NCBI GenBank assembly: GCA_015066515.1
Contig: SVOH01000011.1
Span: 1 to 64,000 of the forward strand
Reading direction: 5' to 3'
DNA length: 64,000 nucleotides
Source: Oscillospiraceae bacterium
GTDB lineage: Bacteria > Bacillota > Clostridia > Oscillospirales > Acutalibacteraceae
Below the pieces are notes generated by a model. That model saw nothing but the letters and a program-made list of their open reading frames with translations. It had not been told where the DNA came from and searched no databases. The translations under genes were made by a program, and so were the position numbers. This document shows positions 26,147 to 36,420 of this stretch, piece by piece (within the stretch, counting starts at the first letter, position 1; each line of letters opens with the position of its first letter).

Positions 26147-28225
26147 TTAGTTTTTAGCTCTGTTAGAGATAATCTTTTCAGCAATGCTCTTTGGAACTTC
26201 CTTGTAACCGTCAGGTTCCATTACATACTGACCACGGCCCTGTGTCTTAGAACGAAGGTCGGTAGCGTAACCAAACATATCACCAAGAGGAACGCGAGCA
26301 TTAATCTGCTTAAGACCGCTACGGTCTTCAAAGCCCTGAATTTCGCCACGGCGTGAGTTAAGGTCGCCGATAACGTCGCCCATATACTCTTCAGGAACTA
26401 TAACTGTAACCTTCATGATAGGCTCAAGAAGAACAGGATCAGCTATACGGCAAGCTTCTTTGAATGCCATAGAACCTGCAATCTTAAATGCCATTTCAGA
26501 AGAGTCAACTTCATGGTATGAACCGTCATAAAGTGTTACCTTAACGTCAACTACAGGATAGCCTGCAAGTACACCTGCGTGTAATGCGCCTTGGATACCT
26601 TGGTCAACAGCAGGGATATATTCCTTAGGAACGGTACCGCCTGTAACAGAGTTAATGAATTCATAACCCTTACCTGTCTCGTTAGGCTCAAGAATGATCT
26701 TAACGTGACCGTACTGACCAGAACCACCAGACTGACGTTTGTACTTGGTCTCGTGGTCAATCTTCTTACGGATACTTTCTTTGTATGCAACCTGAGGAGC
26801 ACCAACGTTTGCCTCTACCTTAAATTCGCGGAGCAAACGGTCAACGATGATTTCGAGGTGTAATTCACCCATACCGGCAATAATTGTCTGACCGGTTTCT
26901 TCATCGGTGTAGCACTTAAAGGTTGGATCTTCTTCAGCAAGCTTTGCAAGAGCAATACCCATTTTTTCTTGACCAGCCTTTGTCTTAGGCTCGATAGCAA
27001 CACGGATAACAGGTTCCGGGAAGTTCATTGATTCAAGAATGATAGGATGCTTTTCGTCGCAAAGTGTATCACCTGTTGTGGTGTTTTTAAGACCAACAGC
27101 CGCTGCAATGTCGCCTGCGTAGCAGGTTTCAAGGTCTTCACGGTGATTAGCGTGCATCTGTAATATACGGCCCATTCTTTCGCGGTTCTGCTTAACTGTG
27201 TTATAAACGCCGGCGCCTGCATCAACAGTACCTGAATAAACACGGAAATAGCAAATCTTACCAACAAATGGGTCAGTTGCAATCTTAAATGCAAGAGCTG
27301 CAAATGGCTCTGTATCAGAAGAAATTCTCTGTTCTTCTTCATCTGTATCAGGATTTACGCCCTTAATAGCTTCTACGTCGGTAGGAGCCGGCATATAATC
27401 AACGATAGCATCAAGAAGTGGCTGTACGCCCTTGTTACGATAAGAAGTACCGCAACAAATCGGAACCATCTCGTTAGCTATAGTAGCCTTACGGATGATC
27501 TTCTTCATCTGTTCTTCTGTTGGTTCTTCGCCTTCAAAGTATTTTTCCATCAATTCTTCGTCCATTTCAACAATAGACTCGATAAGAGCGGTACGATACT
27601 TTTCAGCAATTTCTTTCATATCTTCGGGGATTTCCTCACGGCGAACATCCTTACCGAGATCGTCATAATAAACTTCGGCCTCGTTGCGAACAAGGTCGAT
27701 GATACCCTTAAAGGTATCCTCACTACCGATAGGAAGCTGAATCGGAACTGCGTTGCAGTTGAAACGCTCTTTAACCATATCAAGTACGTGATAGAAGTCA
27801 GCACCCATAATGTCCATCTTGTTAACATAGATCATACGGGGTACTTTGTATTCGTCAGCCTGATGCCAAACGGTTTCAGACTGAGGCTCAACACCGCCCT
27901 TAGCGCAAAGCACGGTTACAGAACCGTCAAGTACGCGAAGTGAACGCTGAACTTCAACAGTAAAGTCAACGTGTCCGGGAGTGTCGATAATATTGATACG
28001 ATGGTCATTCCAGAAACATGTGGTAGCAGCAGAAGTAATAGTAATACCACGCTCCTGCTCCTGTGCCATCCAGTCCATGGTTGCGCCGCCATCATGAGTT
28101 TCACCCATCTTACGGTTTACACCGGTGTAGAAAAGGATACGCTCGGTGGTGGTTGTTTTACCGGCGTCGATGTGAGCCATAATACCAATATTTCTTGTCA
28201 TTTCAAGAGATACTTTTCTTGGCAT
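26147..28225 (-). CDS. fusA: Translation elongation factor G
   Basis: 692 residues, normal for EF-G. GTPase that drives ribosome translocation and, with RRF, recycling. Motifs: [10 protein letters not shown] (P-loop, about 17-26), DTPGHVDF (about 81-88), NKMD (about 135-138); the C-terminal domains IV-V include [16 protein letters not shown] and the RRGEIQGF region. Lies 41 bases after rpsG in the conserved str operon. Confidence 0.99.
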   Translation of the reverse strand: MPRKVSLEMTRNIGIMAHIDAGKTTTTERILFYTGVNRKMGETHDGGATMDWMAQEQERGITITSAATTCFWNDHRINIIDTPGHVDFTVEVQRSLRVLDGSVTVLCAKGGVEPQSETVWHQADEYKVPRMIYVNKMDIMGADFYHVLDMVKERFNCNAVPIQLPIGSEDTFKGIIDLVRNEAEVYYDDLGKDVRREEIPEDMKEIAEKYRTALIESIVEMDEELMEKYFEGEEPTEEQMKKIIRKATIANEMVPICCGTSYRNKGVQPLLDAIVDYMPAPTDVEAIKGVNPDTDEEEQRISSDTEPFAALAFKIATDPFVGKICYFRVYSGTVDAGAGVYNTVKQNRERMGRILQMHANHREDLETCYAGDIAAAVGLKNTTTGDTLCDEKHPIILESMNFPEPVIRVAIEPKTKAGQEKMGIALAKLAEEDPTFKCYTDEETGQTIIAGMGELHLEIIVDRLLREFKVEANVGAPQVAYKESIRKKIDHETKYKRQSGGSGQYGHVKIILEPNETGKGYEFINSVTGGTVPKEYIPAVDQGIQGALHAGVLAGYPVVDVKVTLYDGSYHEVDSSEMAFKIAGSMAFKEACRIADPVLLEPIMKVTVIVPEEYMGDVIGDLNSRRGEIQGFEDRSGLKQINARVPLGDMFGYATDLRSKTQGRGQYVMEPDGYKEVPKSIAEKIISNRAKN

Positions 28226-28266
28226 TTTAAACCTCCATCCGCGTGTATCACGCGGTCATTAACAAA

Positions 28267-28737
28267 TTACCATCTGTAGTGAGCAAAAGCCTTGTTTGCT
28301 TCTGCTGTTCTGTGCATTTCTTCACGTCTCTTAACTGCATTACCTAAGCCGTTAGTAGCATCGATAATTTCGTTTGCAAGACGCTCTTTCATTGTGCGCT
28401 CTGAACGTTGACGGCTAAACATTGTAAGCCATCTAAGCGCTAGAGTCTGCTTTCTTTCAGGACGAACCTCGAACGGTACTTGATATGTGGCACCGCCCTT
28501 ACGAACTGCTTTACATTCAAGCTGTGGCATAATATTCTCCATAGCAGCATCAAATACTTCGAGTGGTTCTTTACCTGTTTTTTCACTGATGATGTCAAAA
28601 GCACCGTAAACTATCTTCTGAGCTACACCCTTCTTACCGTCAAGCATAATGTTGTTGATAAGGCGAGTAACCTTTTTAGAATTGTAGATAGGATCCGGCA
28701 AAACATCACGTTTTGCAATAAAGCCTCTTCTTGGCAT
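28267..28737 (-). CDS. rpsG: 30S ribosomal protein S7
   Basis: 156 residues from the ATG at 28737, preferred over an in-frame start 18 bases upstream because GGAGG lies just ahead and the protein then begins [10 protein letters not shown] as the family does. Binds 16S rRNA and organises the 30S head and E-site. The family pattern is complete ([17 protein letters not shown]; the C-terminal [16 protein letters not shown]). In enterobacteria S7 represses translation through the rpsL-rpsG intercistronic RNA; a structured spacer is present here too. Confidence 0.98.
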   Translation of the reverse strand: MPRRGFIAKRDVLPDPIYNSKKVTRLINNIMLDGKKGVAQKIVYGAFDIISEKTGKEPLEVFDAAMENIMPQLECKAVRKGGATYQVPFEVRPERKQTLALRWLTMFSRQRSERTMKERLANEIIDATNGLGNAVKRREEMHRTAEANKAFAHYRW

Positions 28738-28871
28738 TGTACTTCCCTCCTTCATAGGAATGATATCATAGGTACTCGAGTTGACAAATTCCCGTTAACA
28801 CCAAACAAGGCTTTTAAATCATATATAAAGCCTGCCGGTTTACAGCAGAGATTGTCTATTCTCTAAAAAAA
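28738..28871 (-). promoter_or_regulatory. Structured rpsL-rpsG intercistronic leader (possible S7 target)
   Basis: 134 bases separate rpsL and rpsG, long for a ribosomal operon. The RNA can form a 7-bp hairpin (28808-28814 with 28827-28833, AGGCTTT/AAAGCCT) and a small AGAGA/TCTCT hairpin near 28845-28865. In E. coli S7 binds this spacer; conservation of that control here is inference. Confidence 0.35.
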
Positions 28872-29294
28872 TTATTTCGCACCTGCTTTAGGACGCTTTG
28901 CGCCATACTTGGAACGACTTTGCATTCTGTTAGCTACACCCTGTGTATCAAGTGTACCTCTGATGATGTGATAACGTACACCAGGAAGGTCCTTAACACG
29001 TCCGCCACGGATAAGAACAACCGAGTGTTCCTGTAAGTTGTGGCCGATACCGGGAATGTAAGCTGATACTTCGATACCGTTTGAAAGACGTACTCTGGCA
29101 ATTTTACGAAGAGCAGAGTTAGGTTTCTTAGGTGTAGAAGTTTTAACAGCTGTGCATACGCCGCGTTTCTGCGGTGAATCGTTGTCGGTAAGGTTGCGCT
29201 TCATAGAGTTGTAGCCCTTTAAAAGTGCAGGAGCCTTAGCCTTCTTTTCAACGGTTTCACGACCGCTACGAACTAATTGGTTAAAGGTAGGCAC
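28872..29294 (-). CDS. rpsL: 30S ribosomal protein S12
   Basis: 140 residues; decoding-centre protein of the small subunit. The conserved [11 protein letters not shown] and [13 protein letters not shown] segments are present, with Lys at both classic streptomycin-resistance positions, so it looks streptomycin-sensitive. The N-terminus [12 protein letters not shown] is standard and a GGAG-type site precedes it. First gene of the str operon with its own promoter at 29362-29390. Confidence 0.99.
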   Translation of the reverse strand: MPTFNQLVRSGRETVEKKAKAPALLKGYNSMKRNLTDNDSPQKRGVCTAVKTSTPKKPNSALRKIARVRLSNGIEVSAYIPGIGHNLQEHSVVLIRGGRVKDLPGVRYHIIRGTLDTQGVANRMQSRSKYGAKRPKAGAK

Positions 29295-29361
29295 TATTCA
29301 CTATCTCCTTTCTTTAAAAAATAGACAGCACGAAACTACGCACAGTTTCGCACGCTATCAT

Positions 29362-29390
29362 ATAATAACACTAACGTCTGCATTTGTCAA
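29362..29390 (-). promoter_or_regulatory. str operon promoter
   Basis: Minus strand TTGACA (29390-29385), 17 bases, TATTAT (29367-29362), start near 29355. The -35 and spacer lie inside the right arm of a long inverted repeat (29373-29417), so the terminator-like structure of the upstream gene and this promoter share sequence. Confidence 0.75.
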
Positions 29391-29417
29391 CAAAAATTTT
29401 TAACAAATACAGACGTT
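29373..29417. other. Inverted repeat after thrE-type gene overlapping str promoter
   Basis: Arms AACGTCTGCATTTGT (29373-29387) and ACAAATACAGACGTT (29403-29417) pair over 15 positions with one mismatch around a 15-base loop. It begins 4 bases after the ThrE-type stop. On the minus strand the 3' arm is not followed by a clear T run, so terminator function is uncertain. Confidence 0.5.
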
Positions 29418-29421
29418 ATTT

Positions 29422-29871
29422 TTACTGCGTTTTTTTGTACTTTTTTATGTTTTCTATTGTAAGCGTTATTGCCCAAATTATACATGCGCCGGCCGCGATT
29501 GATAGCGCATATTGCAAGGTAATATTTGCGTAACTTTTAGCTTCTGCCCAGTTTCGCATTACCGCATTACTGCAGGTATAATAAAGTGCTCTACCGGGAA
29601 TTAGCGGAATCACCGACGTTATAAAGAAAAGAGTTGACGGTGCTTTTTTTACACGCGCCATAATCTCGCTGTAAAGTGCCGATGCTGCCGACGCTAAAAG
29701 ACCCGCAAAAAATATTGTATTCCATAGGTGCATTCCAAGCAGATAAAGCCCCCAGTTAAGCAAACCCCCAAGCGACGCAACTATAAGATATTGCTTTTTA
29801 AGTCCAAACAATAGAGCAAAACCAAGTGAACCTAACATACCGGTTATAAGCTGAATTATAACTTCATTCAT
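29422..29871 (-). CDS. ThrE-type threonine/serine exporter, C-terminal half subunit
   Basis: 149 residues from the ATG at 29871, which has GGGAGG nine bases upstream; its start overlaps the stop of the gene at 29868 by four bases (ATGA). Five hydrophobic segments with SVIPLIPGRALYYT identify it as the small ThrE_2/YjjB-type half. In ThrE exporters one chain carries both halves; in many Firmicutes they are separate genes, as here. Predicted role: amino-acid (threonine/serine) or small dicarboxylate export. Substrate is not certain. Confidence 0.85.
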   Translation of the reverse strand: MNEVIIQLITGMLGSLGFALLFGLKKQYLIVASLGGLLNWGLYLLGMHLWNTIFFAGLLASAASALYSEIMARVKKAPSTLFFITSVIPLIPGRALYYTCSNAVMRNWAEAKSYANITLQYALSIAAGACIIWAITLTIENIKKYKKTQ

Positions 29872-30641
29872 ATCGCAATACCTCCCACCAGAAGAATTGC
29901 AAGCATAAATCCGACTGCAAGGCCTGCCGCCCACAAAAGACTTTCAATAAGTCGCATTATACCTGATATGGTATCGCCAACCAAAATATCACGCATAGCG
30001 TTGGTGAATGCGATACCGGGAATTAGTAGCATTATAACGCCTATTATAACCATATCTGTATGGGTTGTCGGTATCAGTTTTGTAACAATACAAATCAACA
30101 CACCAACAACAAATGAACAAACTATATTGAATATTATGTTATTTGGAAAAACACTTGAAAATTTTCTTTGAAAAAAACAAACTAACAGTGCGAAAACCGC
30201 AGCGATTACCCCATCAAGAATGTTACCGCCAAAGAACACCGCGAACGCACCTGCCGCCAAGGCAGATCCTAAATAAAACTTCCAAAGGTTAGTTGGTTGT
30301 TTACAGTTTTTTATCTGAAGCTCAAGTTCATCTATTGGTAGCGGATTTTCACAACACTTACGGCTAAGCGCATTAAGTCCTTCAAGTCGCCACAGTTTGT
30401 TGCTACCGGGACTTTCTACACGTCGGCTTTCGGTAATAAGATTGCCGTCGGAAAACTTCATTGTAACAATAATGCTAGCTGTAATAACCATAACATCGGT
30501 TTCGGTTGCACCGTAGGCTTTGCCCATAAGTGACAATGTGTTTTCAACGCGACGTACCTCACCACCCGAGCACATCATCATCTCGCCCATATCAAGCAGT
30601 AAATGCAAAAGCCTATATTCATCGCCTTTTGTAAGTGTCAT
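29868..30641 (-). CDS. ThrE-type threonine/serine exporter, N-terminal half subunit
   Basis: 257 residues from the ATG at 30641, chosen because AAAGGA lies upstream and the predicted transcription start (about 30661) falls after an alternative ATG at 30677. The cytoplasmic N-terminal part carries the family pattern MMMCSGGEVRRVENTL and VMVITASIIVTM, followed by about five membrane helices with TKLIPTTHTDM and LLIPGIAFTNAMRDIL. This is the ThrE/YjjP (DUF1212) half and partner of the coupled downstream gene. Confidence 0.88.
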   Translation of the reverse strand: MTLTKGDEYRLLHLLLDMGEMMMCSGGEVRRVENTLSLMGKAYGATETDVMVITASIIVTMKFSDGNLITESRRVESPGSNKLWRLEGLNALSRKCCENPLPIDELELQIKNCKQPTNLWKFYLGSALAAGAFAVFFGGNILDGVIAAVFALLVCFFQRKFSSVFPNNIIFNIVCSFVVGVLICIVTKLIPTTHTDMVIIGVIMLLIPGIAFTNAMRDILVGDTISGIMRLIESLLWAAGLAVGFMLAILLVGGIAI

Positions 30642-30667
30642 AATCTCACCATCCTTTGCCGCAAAAT

Positions 30668-30696
30668 AATTTAACATATATGATTGCCTTTTTCAA
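30668..30696 (-). promoter_or_regulatory. Possible promoter of the ThrE-type pair
   Basis: Minus strand TTGAAA (30696-30691), 17 bases, TAAATT (30673-30668). A moderate match; it would place the start near 30661, consistent with translation starting at 30641. Confidence 0.4.
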
Positions 30697-30715
30697 GATT
30701 AAATTTTATCGTAAT

Positions 30716-31213
30716 TTATTCTGTATAAAATTTATCTTCTTTCCATTTTGCAGGATTTTTGTCTATGTATTGCCATATTTCCTTATAATCCTCTTTCCCG
30801 CGGATTATGTGGTCGTAAGACCGATATTGCCAAATGTTTTTACCATATTGTTTATTACAGAACCTTTTAAACGTTCCCACAAAATTTGAAATTTTAGAAT
30901 TTGTAGGGACCGGCGTCCCCGACGGTCCGTCATCAGACCTTATTATCTCGATTAACATATGTATGTGATTAGGCATAACCACATATTTGTTAATTTTTAT
31001 ATCATCATAAAAATCGGTCATGATTTCAATTTGTTGATTTGCAATTTCGCCATATTCGGTAAATTTTATTTGCGGACCGTCAAGGATGCCGGTCCCTACA
31101 ATGTCACATAAAAGTTTTCGCTTATCCTTGGTACACATCGTTATAAAATAATATCCGTCTTGACTGTAATCATACTCTTTTAACCTTGTCGGTTTTCTTT
31201 TTGGAAATTCCAT
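30716..31213 (-). CDS. REP-associated tyrosine transposase (RAYT, Y1/IS200-like)
   Basis: 165 residues. Single-strand DNA nuclease of the Y1 family: the HUH motif is seen as VMPNHIHMLIEI (about 80-90), and the C-terminal RAYT block YDHIIRGKEDYKEIWQYIDKNPAKW contains the candidate catalytic tyrosines. The start MEFPKRKPTRLKEYDYS is typical. Unlike IS200 transposases, RAYTs are single-copy and act on REP palindromes with a GTAG head. Two such GTAG palindromes lie in opposite orientation inside this very gene, encoding VGTGILDGP and DGPSGTPVPT inserts. It starts 4 bases after the S66 peptidase stop. It appears intact; activity is not shown. Confidence 0.88.
   Translation of the reverse strand: MEFPKRKPTRLKEYDYSQDGYYFITMCTKDKRKLLCDIVGTGILDGPQIKFTEYGEIANQQIEIMTDFYDDIKINKYVVMPNHIHMLIEIIRSDDGPSGTPVPTNSKISNFVGTFKRFCNKQYGKNIWQYRSYDHIIRGKEDYKEIWQYIDKNPAKWKEDKFYTE
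30901..30930 (+). repeat. REP-like GTAG palindrome, copy A, inside RAYT gene
   Basis: 30 bases in plus orientation starting TTGTAGGGACCGG and ending GACGGTCCGT: a GTAG head followed by an internal hairpin with GGACCG and CGGTCC arms. It matches copy B on the other strand at 26 of 30 positions. Confidence 0.75.
31072..31101 (-). repeat. REP-like GTAG palindrome, copy B, inside RAYT gene
   Basis: The reverse complement of copy A with four differences (26 of 30 identical), 141 bases away. Together they form an inverted REP pair like the BIME units of other bacteria. In the RAYT reading frame this copy encodes VGTGILDGP. Confidence 0.75.
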
Positions 31214-31217
31214 ACGA

Positions 31218-32228
31218 TTAAATCACTCCGCTTTCAAGTATTGAAAAGGTCAAATTATCAATATCAAGTTCTGCTAAAGCGTCATAAGGCAAAATGCAAA
31301 TTGGTGAAGTGTGTCCAAAATTCAATCCATACATAATAGGCAAATCATATAAACCGTATTTATGCGATACTATGCTTCGTATCGCATCAGCGAGAGGTTC
31401 AAAATTATTTTTCGACCGCATCTTTCCAATAATTATACCACTCAACACTTGTAGATATCCCGTATTTCCAAGTTTATCAAAAAACCATTTTATATATTCA
31501 ACATTAAAAAATTCAGGTATGTCTTCAAAAAACAATATTTTATTTTCGAAATTCGATTTATTAAGTTGAGTTCCACATTCAAACATTCCACCGTGTCCAC
31601 CAAACAACCTGCCACGAACTACACCTTGTCCTTGAACTTTTATATAACCATCATTCTTTATGTATTCCTTTATATGTCTCGAGTCGGTATAACTATTTGG
31701 CTCAAACGACCAATCATATGATGGTTCTATCTTTCCTATCACAGTGTTGTTAAGTAACACCTTCTCAAACCAATACTTGCTATAAGGATGCCACATTTTA
31801 GTTTCGGCAATATTAGTCAGCAAGTTGTCACCATAAAATGTAGATAAACCCAATCGATAACAATAAAGATGCAAAGCCATAATGTCTGAATAACCGCAAA
31901 ATATTTTTGGATTTTCACTTATCGATGTTTTGTTAATAAAAGGTAAAATCTTATTACAATCATTACCGCCAATATTTGCAATTATCGCTTTAACCGATTT
32001 GTTTTCAAATGCCCACATTAAATCTTCTGCCCTTGCTTCAGGTGAATTTTTTAAAAAGGTACTACCTTTAAGCGAATTTGGTGCGGTTACGACATTTAAT
32101 CCTAATTCTTTTAACCGTTGAACGCCAAATTGATATTTCCAGTTGGTCTCACTATCTCCAGCACATCCCCACGACGGACTTATCGTTGCGATTGTATCGC
32201 CTACCTGTAATTTTTTAGGTTTAATCAT
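31218..32228 (-). CDS. S66 family peptidase (LD-carboxypeptidase/MccF-like)
   Basis: 336 residues, typical for S66. The catalytic Ser-Glu-His set is visible: Ser in CGYSDI (about 115), Glu in FFEDIPEF (about 240) and His in NFGHTSPI (about 310). The N-terminal KLQVGDTIATISPSWG is family-like. Members cleave the L-Ala/D-Ala or meso-DAP/D-Ala bond in muropeptides, or inactivate microcin C-like adenylates (MccF branch). The substrate cannot be chosen here; the MccF-like branch seems slightly more likely from the N-terminal pattern. The gene lies downstream of the RAYT/groL relic. Confidence 0.88.
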   Translation of the reverse strand: MIKPKKLQVGDTIATISPSWGCAGDSETNWKYQFGVQRLKELGLNVVTAPNSLKGSTFLKNSPEARAEDLMWAFENKSVKAIIANIGGNDCNKILPFINKTSISENPKIFCGYSDIMALHLYCYRLGLSTFYGDNLLTNIAETKMWHPYSKYWFEKVLLNNTVIGKIEPSYDWSFEPNSYTDSRHIKEYIKNDGYIKVQGQGVVRGRLFGGHGGMFECGTQLNKSNFENKILFFEDIPEFFNVEYIKWFFDKLGNTGYLQVLSGIIIGKMRSKNNFEPLADAIRSIVSHKYGLYDLPIMYGLNFGHTSPICILPYDALAELDIDNLTFSILESGVI

Positions 32229-32287
32229 ATAGGCACCGCCTTATATATGTTCTTATTTGTATTATGAATAATATTTTAACACAAAGA

Positions 32288-32315
32288 AAGAGAGATAGCA
32301 AACACTATCTCTCTT
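32288..32315 (-). terminator. Terminator-like hairpin after RAYT/groL relic
   Basis: A perfect 11-bp stem, AAGAGAGATAG (32288-32298) with CTATCTCTCTT (32305-32315), 6-base loop, followed on the minus strand by TCTTTGTG. It is similar in sequence to the hairpin at 33447-33470. Confidence 0.65.
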
Positions 32316-32318
32316 AAA

Positions 32319-32422
32319 TTTATTCTGTATAACTTTTAATACATTCCACCTTGTGCTGCGGCTGCAGGTGTGCTGTAATCATAATCCTTTAACCTTGTAG
32401 GCTTTCTTTTGGGCAATTCCAT
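32319..32422 (-). pseudogene. Chimeric relic: RAYT 5' end + groL 3' end + RAYT 3' end
   Basis: From an ATG at 32422 a 28-codon frame reads MELPKRKPTRLKDYDYS, near-identical to the RAYT start at 31213, then continues in frame into [11 protein letters not shown] and a stop at 32336, the C-terminal tail of GroEL (its real gene ends AAAAQGGMY at 34410). Directly after the stop, TTATACAGAATAAATT matches the RAYT 3' end. So a second RAYT copy has lost its middle and carries a groL tail instead. The groL part matches the true groL end over 27 bases with one mismatch. It is unlikely to encode a functional protein; it records past recombination. Confidence 0.75.
32336..32362 (-). repeat. Direct repeat of groL 3' end, distal copy
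   Basis: 27 bases covering the stop codon and the last eight codons of groL, identical to 34410-34436 at 26 of 27 positions and in the same orientation. The two copies bracket the kinase and epimerase genes. Confidence 0.75.
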
Positions 32423-32444
32423 TTATATCACCAAAAATATCATA

Positions 32445-33326
32445 CTAATTCAACAATAAGTTTTTAATTTCATCAAATTTATTTTTAAAGAAAGGTGTTG
32501 TTGAATTCATACATCCGTGATTGTAATGCATATCTAATATTTCGGCTAATAATTCAAGTTGGTAATAATAAAACAATTCGTTATCCGTATCAATTTTCAT
32601 TACACTTTTATAACCGTCTAATAAACGGTCATACATTTCCCAATAGTGCCATTCCAAATTTATGCGTGCTAAATCGTTCAAAGGATCACCAAACTCACAA
32701 GTTTCAGCATCAATTACAAACAGTTTACCATCTCTATATAAAATATTGTCTGGTCGTATATCACGATGTAAAAATGAGCGTGTAATAATGGCTTTCAATC
32801 CGCTCATTTTGCTACACAATTTTTCTATCTCATCATTATTCAAAAATTCGTTTTTAACAATTCTTGCTAATTGAGGTTTCAGTAATTTATACGCATAGTA
32901 ATTTTCCCAAGAATATTCATCTTTTACATATGGATGATTAGAATCAATTTGTATTTGGTTTATGCAAGCTACCGTTTCGCCTATTTTATAATAGACTTCT
33001 TCTTTACGTTCATTATGATTTGTTTGTAAGATATGTCTTAAACTTTTTCCCTCAATATATTCCGATATTTGATATGCTTTATCATAATGTTGACAACTTC
33101 CATCCACAACATAAACATCAGGACATATTTTACCTATACTTTTGTTTATGCTATCATAAAAGAATTTTTCACGTTCAAATATATGAGTATAATCATCACA
33201 CACACGAAATACTACTTTTTGATTATCGGATAGAACTAATAACCAAGATTCTTTCCAACCATTTTCTAATCGTATTTTTTCTTTTATACTATTATTAAAA
33301 TGATAATTGACAGCTGCATTTATCAT
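32445..33326 (-). CDS. APH/choline-kinase-fold phosphotransferase
   Basis: 293 residues. Kinase-fold motifs: HRDIRPDN (catalytic loop Asp and Asn, about residue 190) and VIDAETCEFGDP (metal-binding Asp, about 210). The N-terminal VVFRVCDD with its Lys/Arg-rich strand would be the nucleotide lobe. Such enzymes phosphorylate aminoglycosides, macrolides, choline or other small molecules; the motif set does not identify the substrate, and no resistance phenotype should be assumed. It sits alone between the RAYT/groL relic and the epimerase and has an AGGTG ribosome site. Confidence 0.82.
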   Translation of the reverse strand: MINAAVNYHFNNSIKEKIRLENGWKESWLLVLSDNQKVVFRVCDDYTHIFEREKFFYDSINKSIGKICPDVYVVDGSCQHYDKAYQISEYIEGKSLRHILQTNHNERKEEVYYKIGETVACINQIQIDSNHPYVKDEYSWENYYAYKLLKPQLARIVKNEFLNNDEIEKLCSKMSGLKAIITRSFLHRDIRPDNILYRDGKLFVIDAETCEFGDPLNDLARINLEWHYWEMYDRLLDGYKSVMKIDTDNELFYYYQLELLAEILDMHYNHGCMNSTTPFFKNKFDEIKNLLLN

Positions 33327-33446
33327 ATCTGATTCACCTACTAACTTTTATCAATATGAAATTAAATTTATATATTTTCACCTAATCGTATTTCTATATG
33401 ATAAATAATACTATATTTTTACCTGTTTGACAAGTTGCTAATAAGC

Positions 33447-33470
33447 AAAAGAGAGAGCAACACTATCTCT
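33447..33470 (-). terminator. Terminator-like hairpin at the epimerase 3' end
   Basis: On the minus strand AGAGATAG, TGTTG, CTCTCTCT (one mismatch) is followed by TTTTGC. It overlaps the epimerase stop codon (33469) and resembles the hairpin at 32288-32315, so the two are probably copies of one element. Confidence 0.5.
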
Positions 33471-34332
33471 ATACAGTTTCAATATAGTAATCAATCAAAT
33501 CATAAATCCAATCACCTAAATTACTAAACTTATATCCCAATGATTTTGCTAAATCGGTATTTATGCTATACTCAACCTCACCGTTATATAGACCTTTATC
33601 ACCGTCTGATGATAAAACCGCTTTAACATTACATTTCTTTTCAACATATTCTATTATTTCCCTTAAAGAAATCGTACCGGAAGAACAACCATTAATCGCA
33701 CCCGTAAAATCAGAACTAATAAGCCACGCCATAAACTGACCTGCTTCTTTTGAATTGATAAAACCCATTTGACAATCTATGTTATCAATATTCATAGGAA
33801 TACCTTTAATGGTATGCTCAACATAAAATCGTAATCTTTTGGTGTAATCGTCTTGCCCTATGACAAACGGGTATCGAACGGATATAAACTTTTTATCACC
33901 ATATTTTTGCCACAAAGCATACTCTGCCTGTCGCTTTATCTCATCATAGGGAAAATCAAATCTACCGCACCAGACAAGCTCTTTCAATAAAGGATTAAAA
34001 TCATCTTCTTTTGTATTGATATGTTTTGGCTCATAAACCGCAGCAGATGACATCACGATATATTTATCACAATCAAGTGCGTCAAGAGCATATTTAACAT
34101 CATTTGAGCAATACGCAAGCTTATCAATCACAACATCAAAATGCTTATTCCTTAATGCATTTTTCATACTTTCAGCATTTGTACGCTCAACATTAATATA
34201 AGATACCCTGTTACCAAAAACATCATTGGTATTACCTCTTGTAGCAAGTGTAACATTATGACCCCGCTTCAACAACCCGTTAACTGTATGAATACCAAAA
34301 AACCTTGTTCCGCCAATAACTAATACATTCAT
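33469..34332 (-). CDS. NAD(P)-dependent epimerase/dehydratase (extended SDR)
   Basis: 287 residues. N-terminal Rossmann motif VLVIGGTRFFG (about 3-13) binds NAD(P); the later sequence has MSSAAVYEPK with the SDR serine position and PYDEIKRQAE, where the usual YxxxK is represented by Tyr-Asp-Glu-Ile-Lys. The typical reaction is nucleotide-sugar epimerisation or reduction; the substrate is unknown. It is the first gene after the groL terminator and the last before the kinase, and is part of the 2-kb segment bracketed by groL-tail repeats. Confidence 0.85.
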   Translation of the reverse strand: MNVLVIGGTRFFGIHTVNGLLKRGHNVTLATRGNTNDVFGNRVSYINVERTNAESMKNALRNKHFDVVIDKLAYCSNDVKYALDALDCDKYIVMSSAAVYEPKHINTKEDDFNPLLKELVWCGRFDFPYDEIKRQAEYALWQKYGDKKFISVRYPFVIGQDDYTKRLRFYVEHTIKGIPMNIDNIDCQMGFINSKEAGQFMAWLISSDFTGAINGCSSGTISLREIIEYVEKKCNVKAVLSSDGDKGLYNGEVEYSINTDLAKSLGYKFSNLGDWIYDLIDYYIETV

Positions 34333-34366
34333 TTCTCTTCTCCTTTATTTGATTATATTAACAAAA

Positions 34367-34400
34367 ACTGACCAAGCATCAATTTTGATACTTGGTCAGT
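34367..34400 (-). terminator. groESL terminator
   Basis: Arms ACTGACCAAGCATCAA (34367-34382) and TTGATACTTGGTCAGT (34385-34400) pair with one mismatch; the minus strand 3' side continues TTTTTG. Located 10 bases after the groL stop. Confidence 0.9.
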
Positions 34401-34409
34401 AATTTACTA

Positions 34410-36346
<1,937 letters not shown>

Positions 36347-36392
36347 AATAAAAATCTCCTTTTTACTGCGTTGCAGTTATTTTATACTAGTA

Positions 36393-36420
36393 ATTATATA
36401 CAATATTTTTTAAAAGTCAA
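36393..36420 (-). promoter_or_regulatory. groESL promoter
   Basis: Minus strand TTGACT (36420-36415), 16 bases, TATAAT (36398-36393), start near 36386. A short palindrome ACTGC-AAC-GCAGT (36365-36377) lies between this start and the ribosome site, where Firmicutes usually carry CIRCE. Confidence 0.8.

Noticed and set aside
32336-32422. 28-codon frame as a real small protein
   Set aside because: Its two halves match the start of RAYT and the end of GroEL, so it is better explained as a recombination relic than as a selected gene.
32445-33326. Calling the APH-fold kinase an aminoglycoside resistance gene
   Set aside because: The kinase motifs are shared with choline, homoserine and macrolide kinases; nothing in the sequence or neighbourhood indicates an antibiotic substrate.
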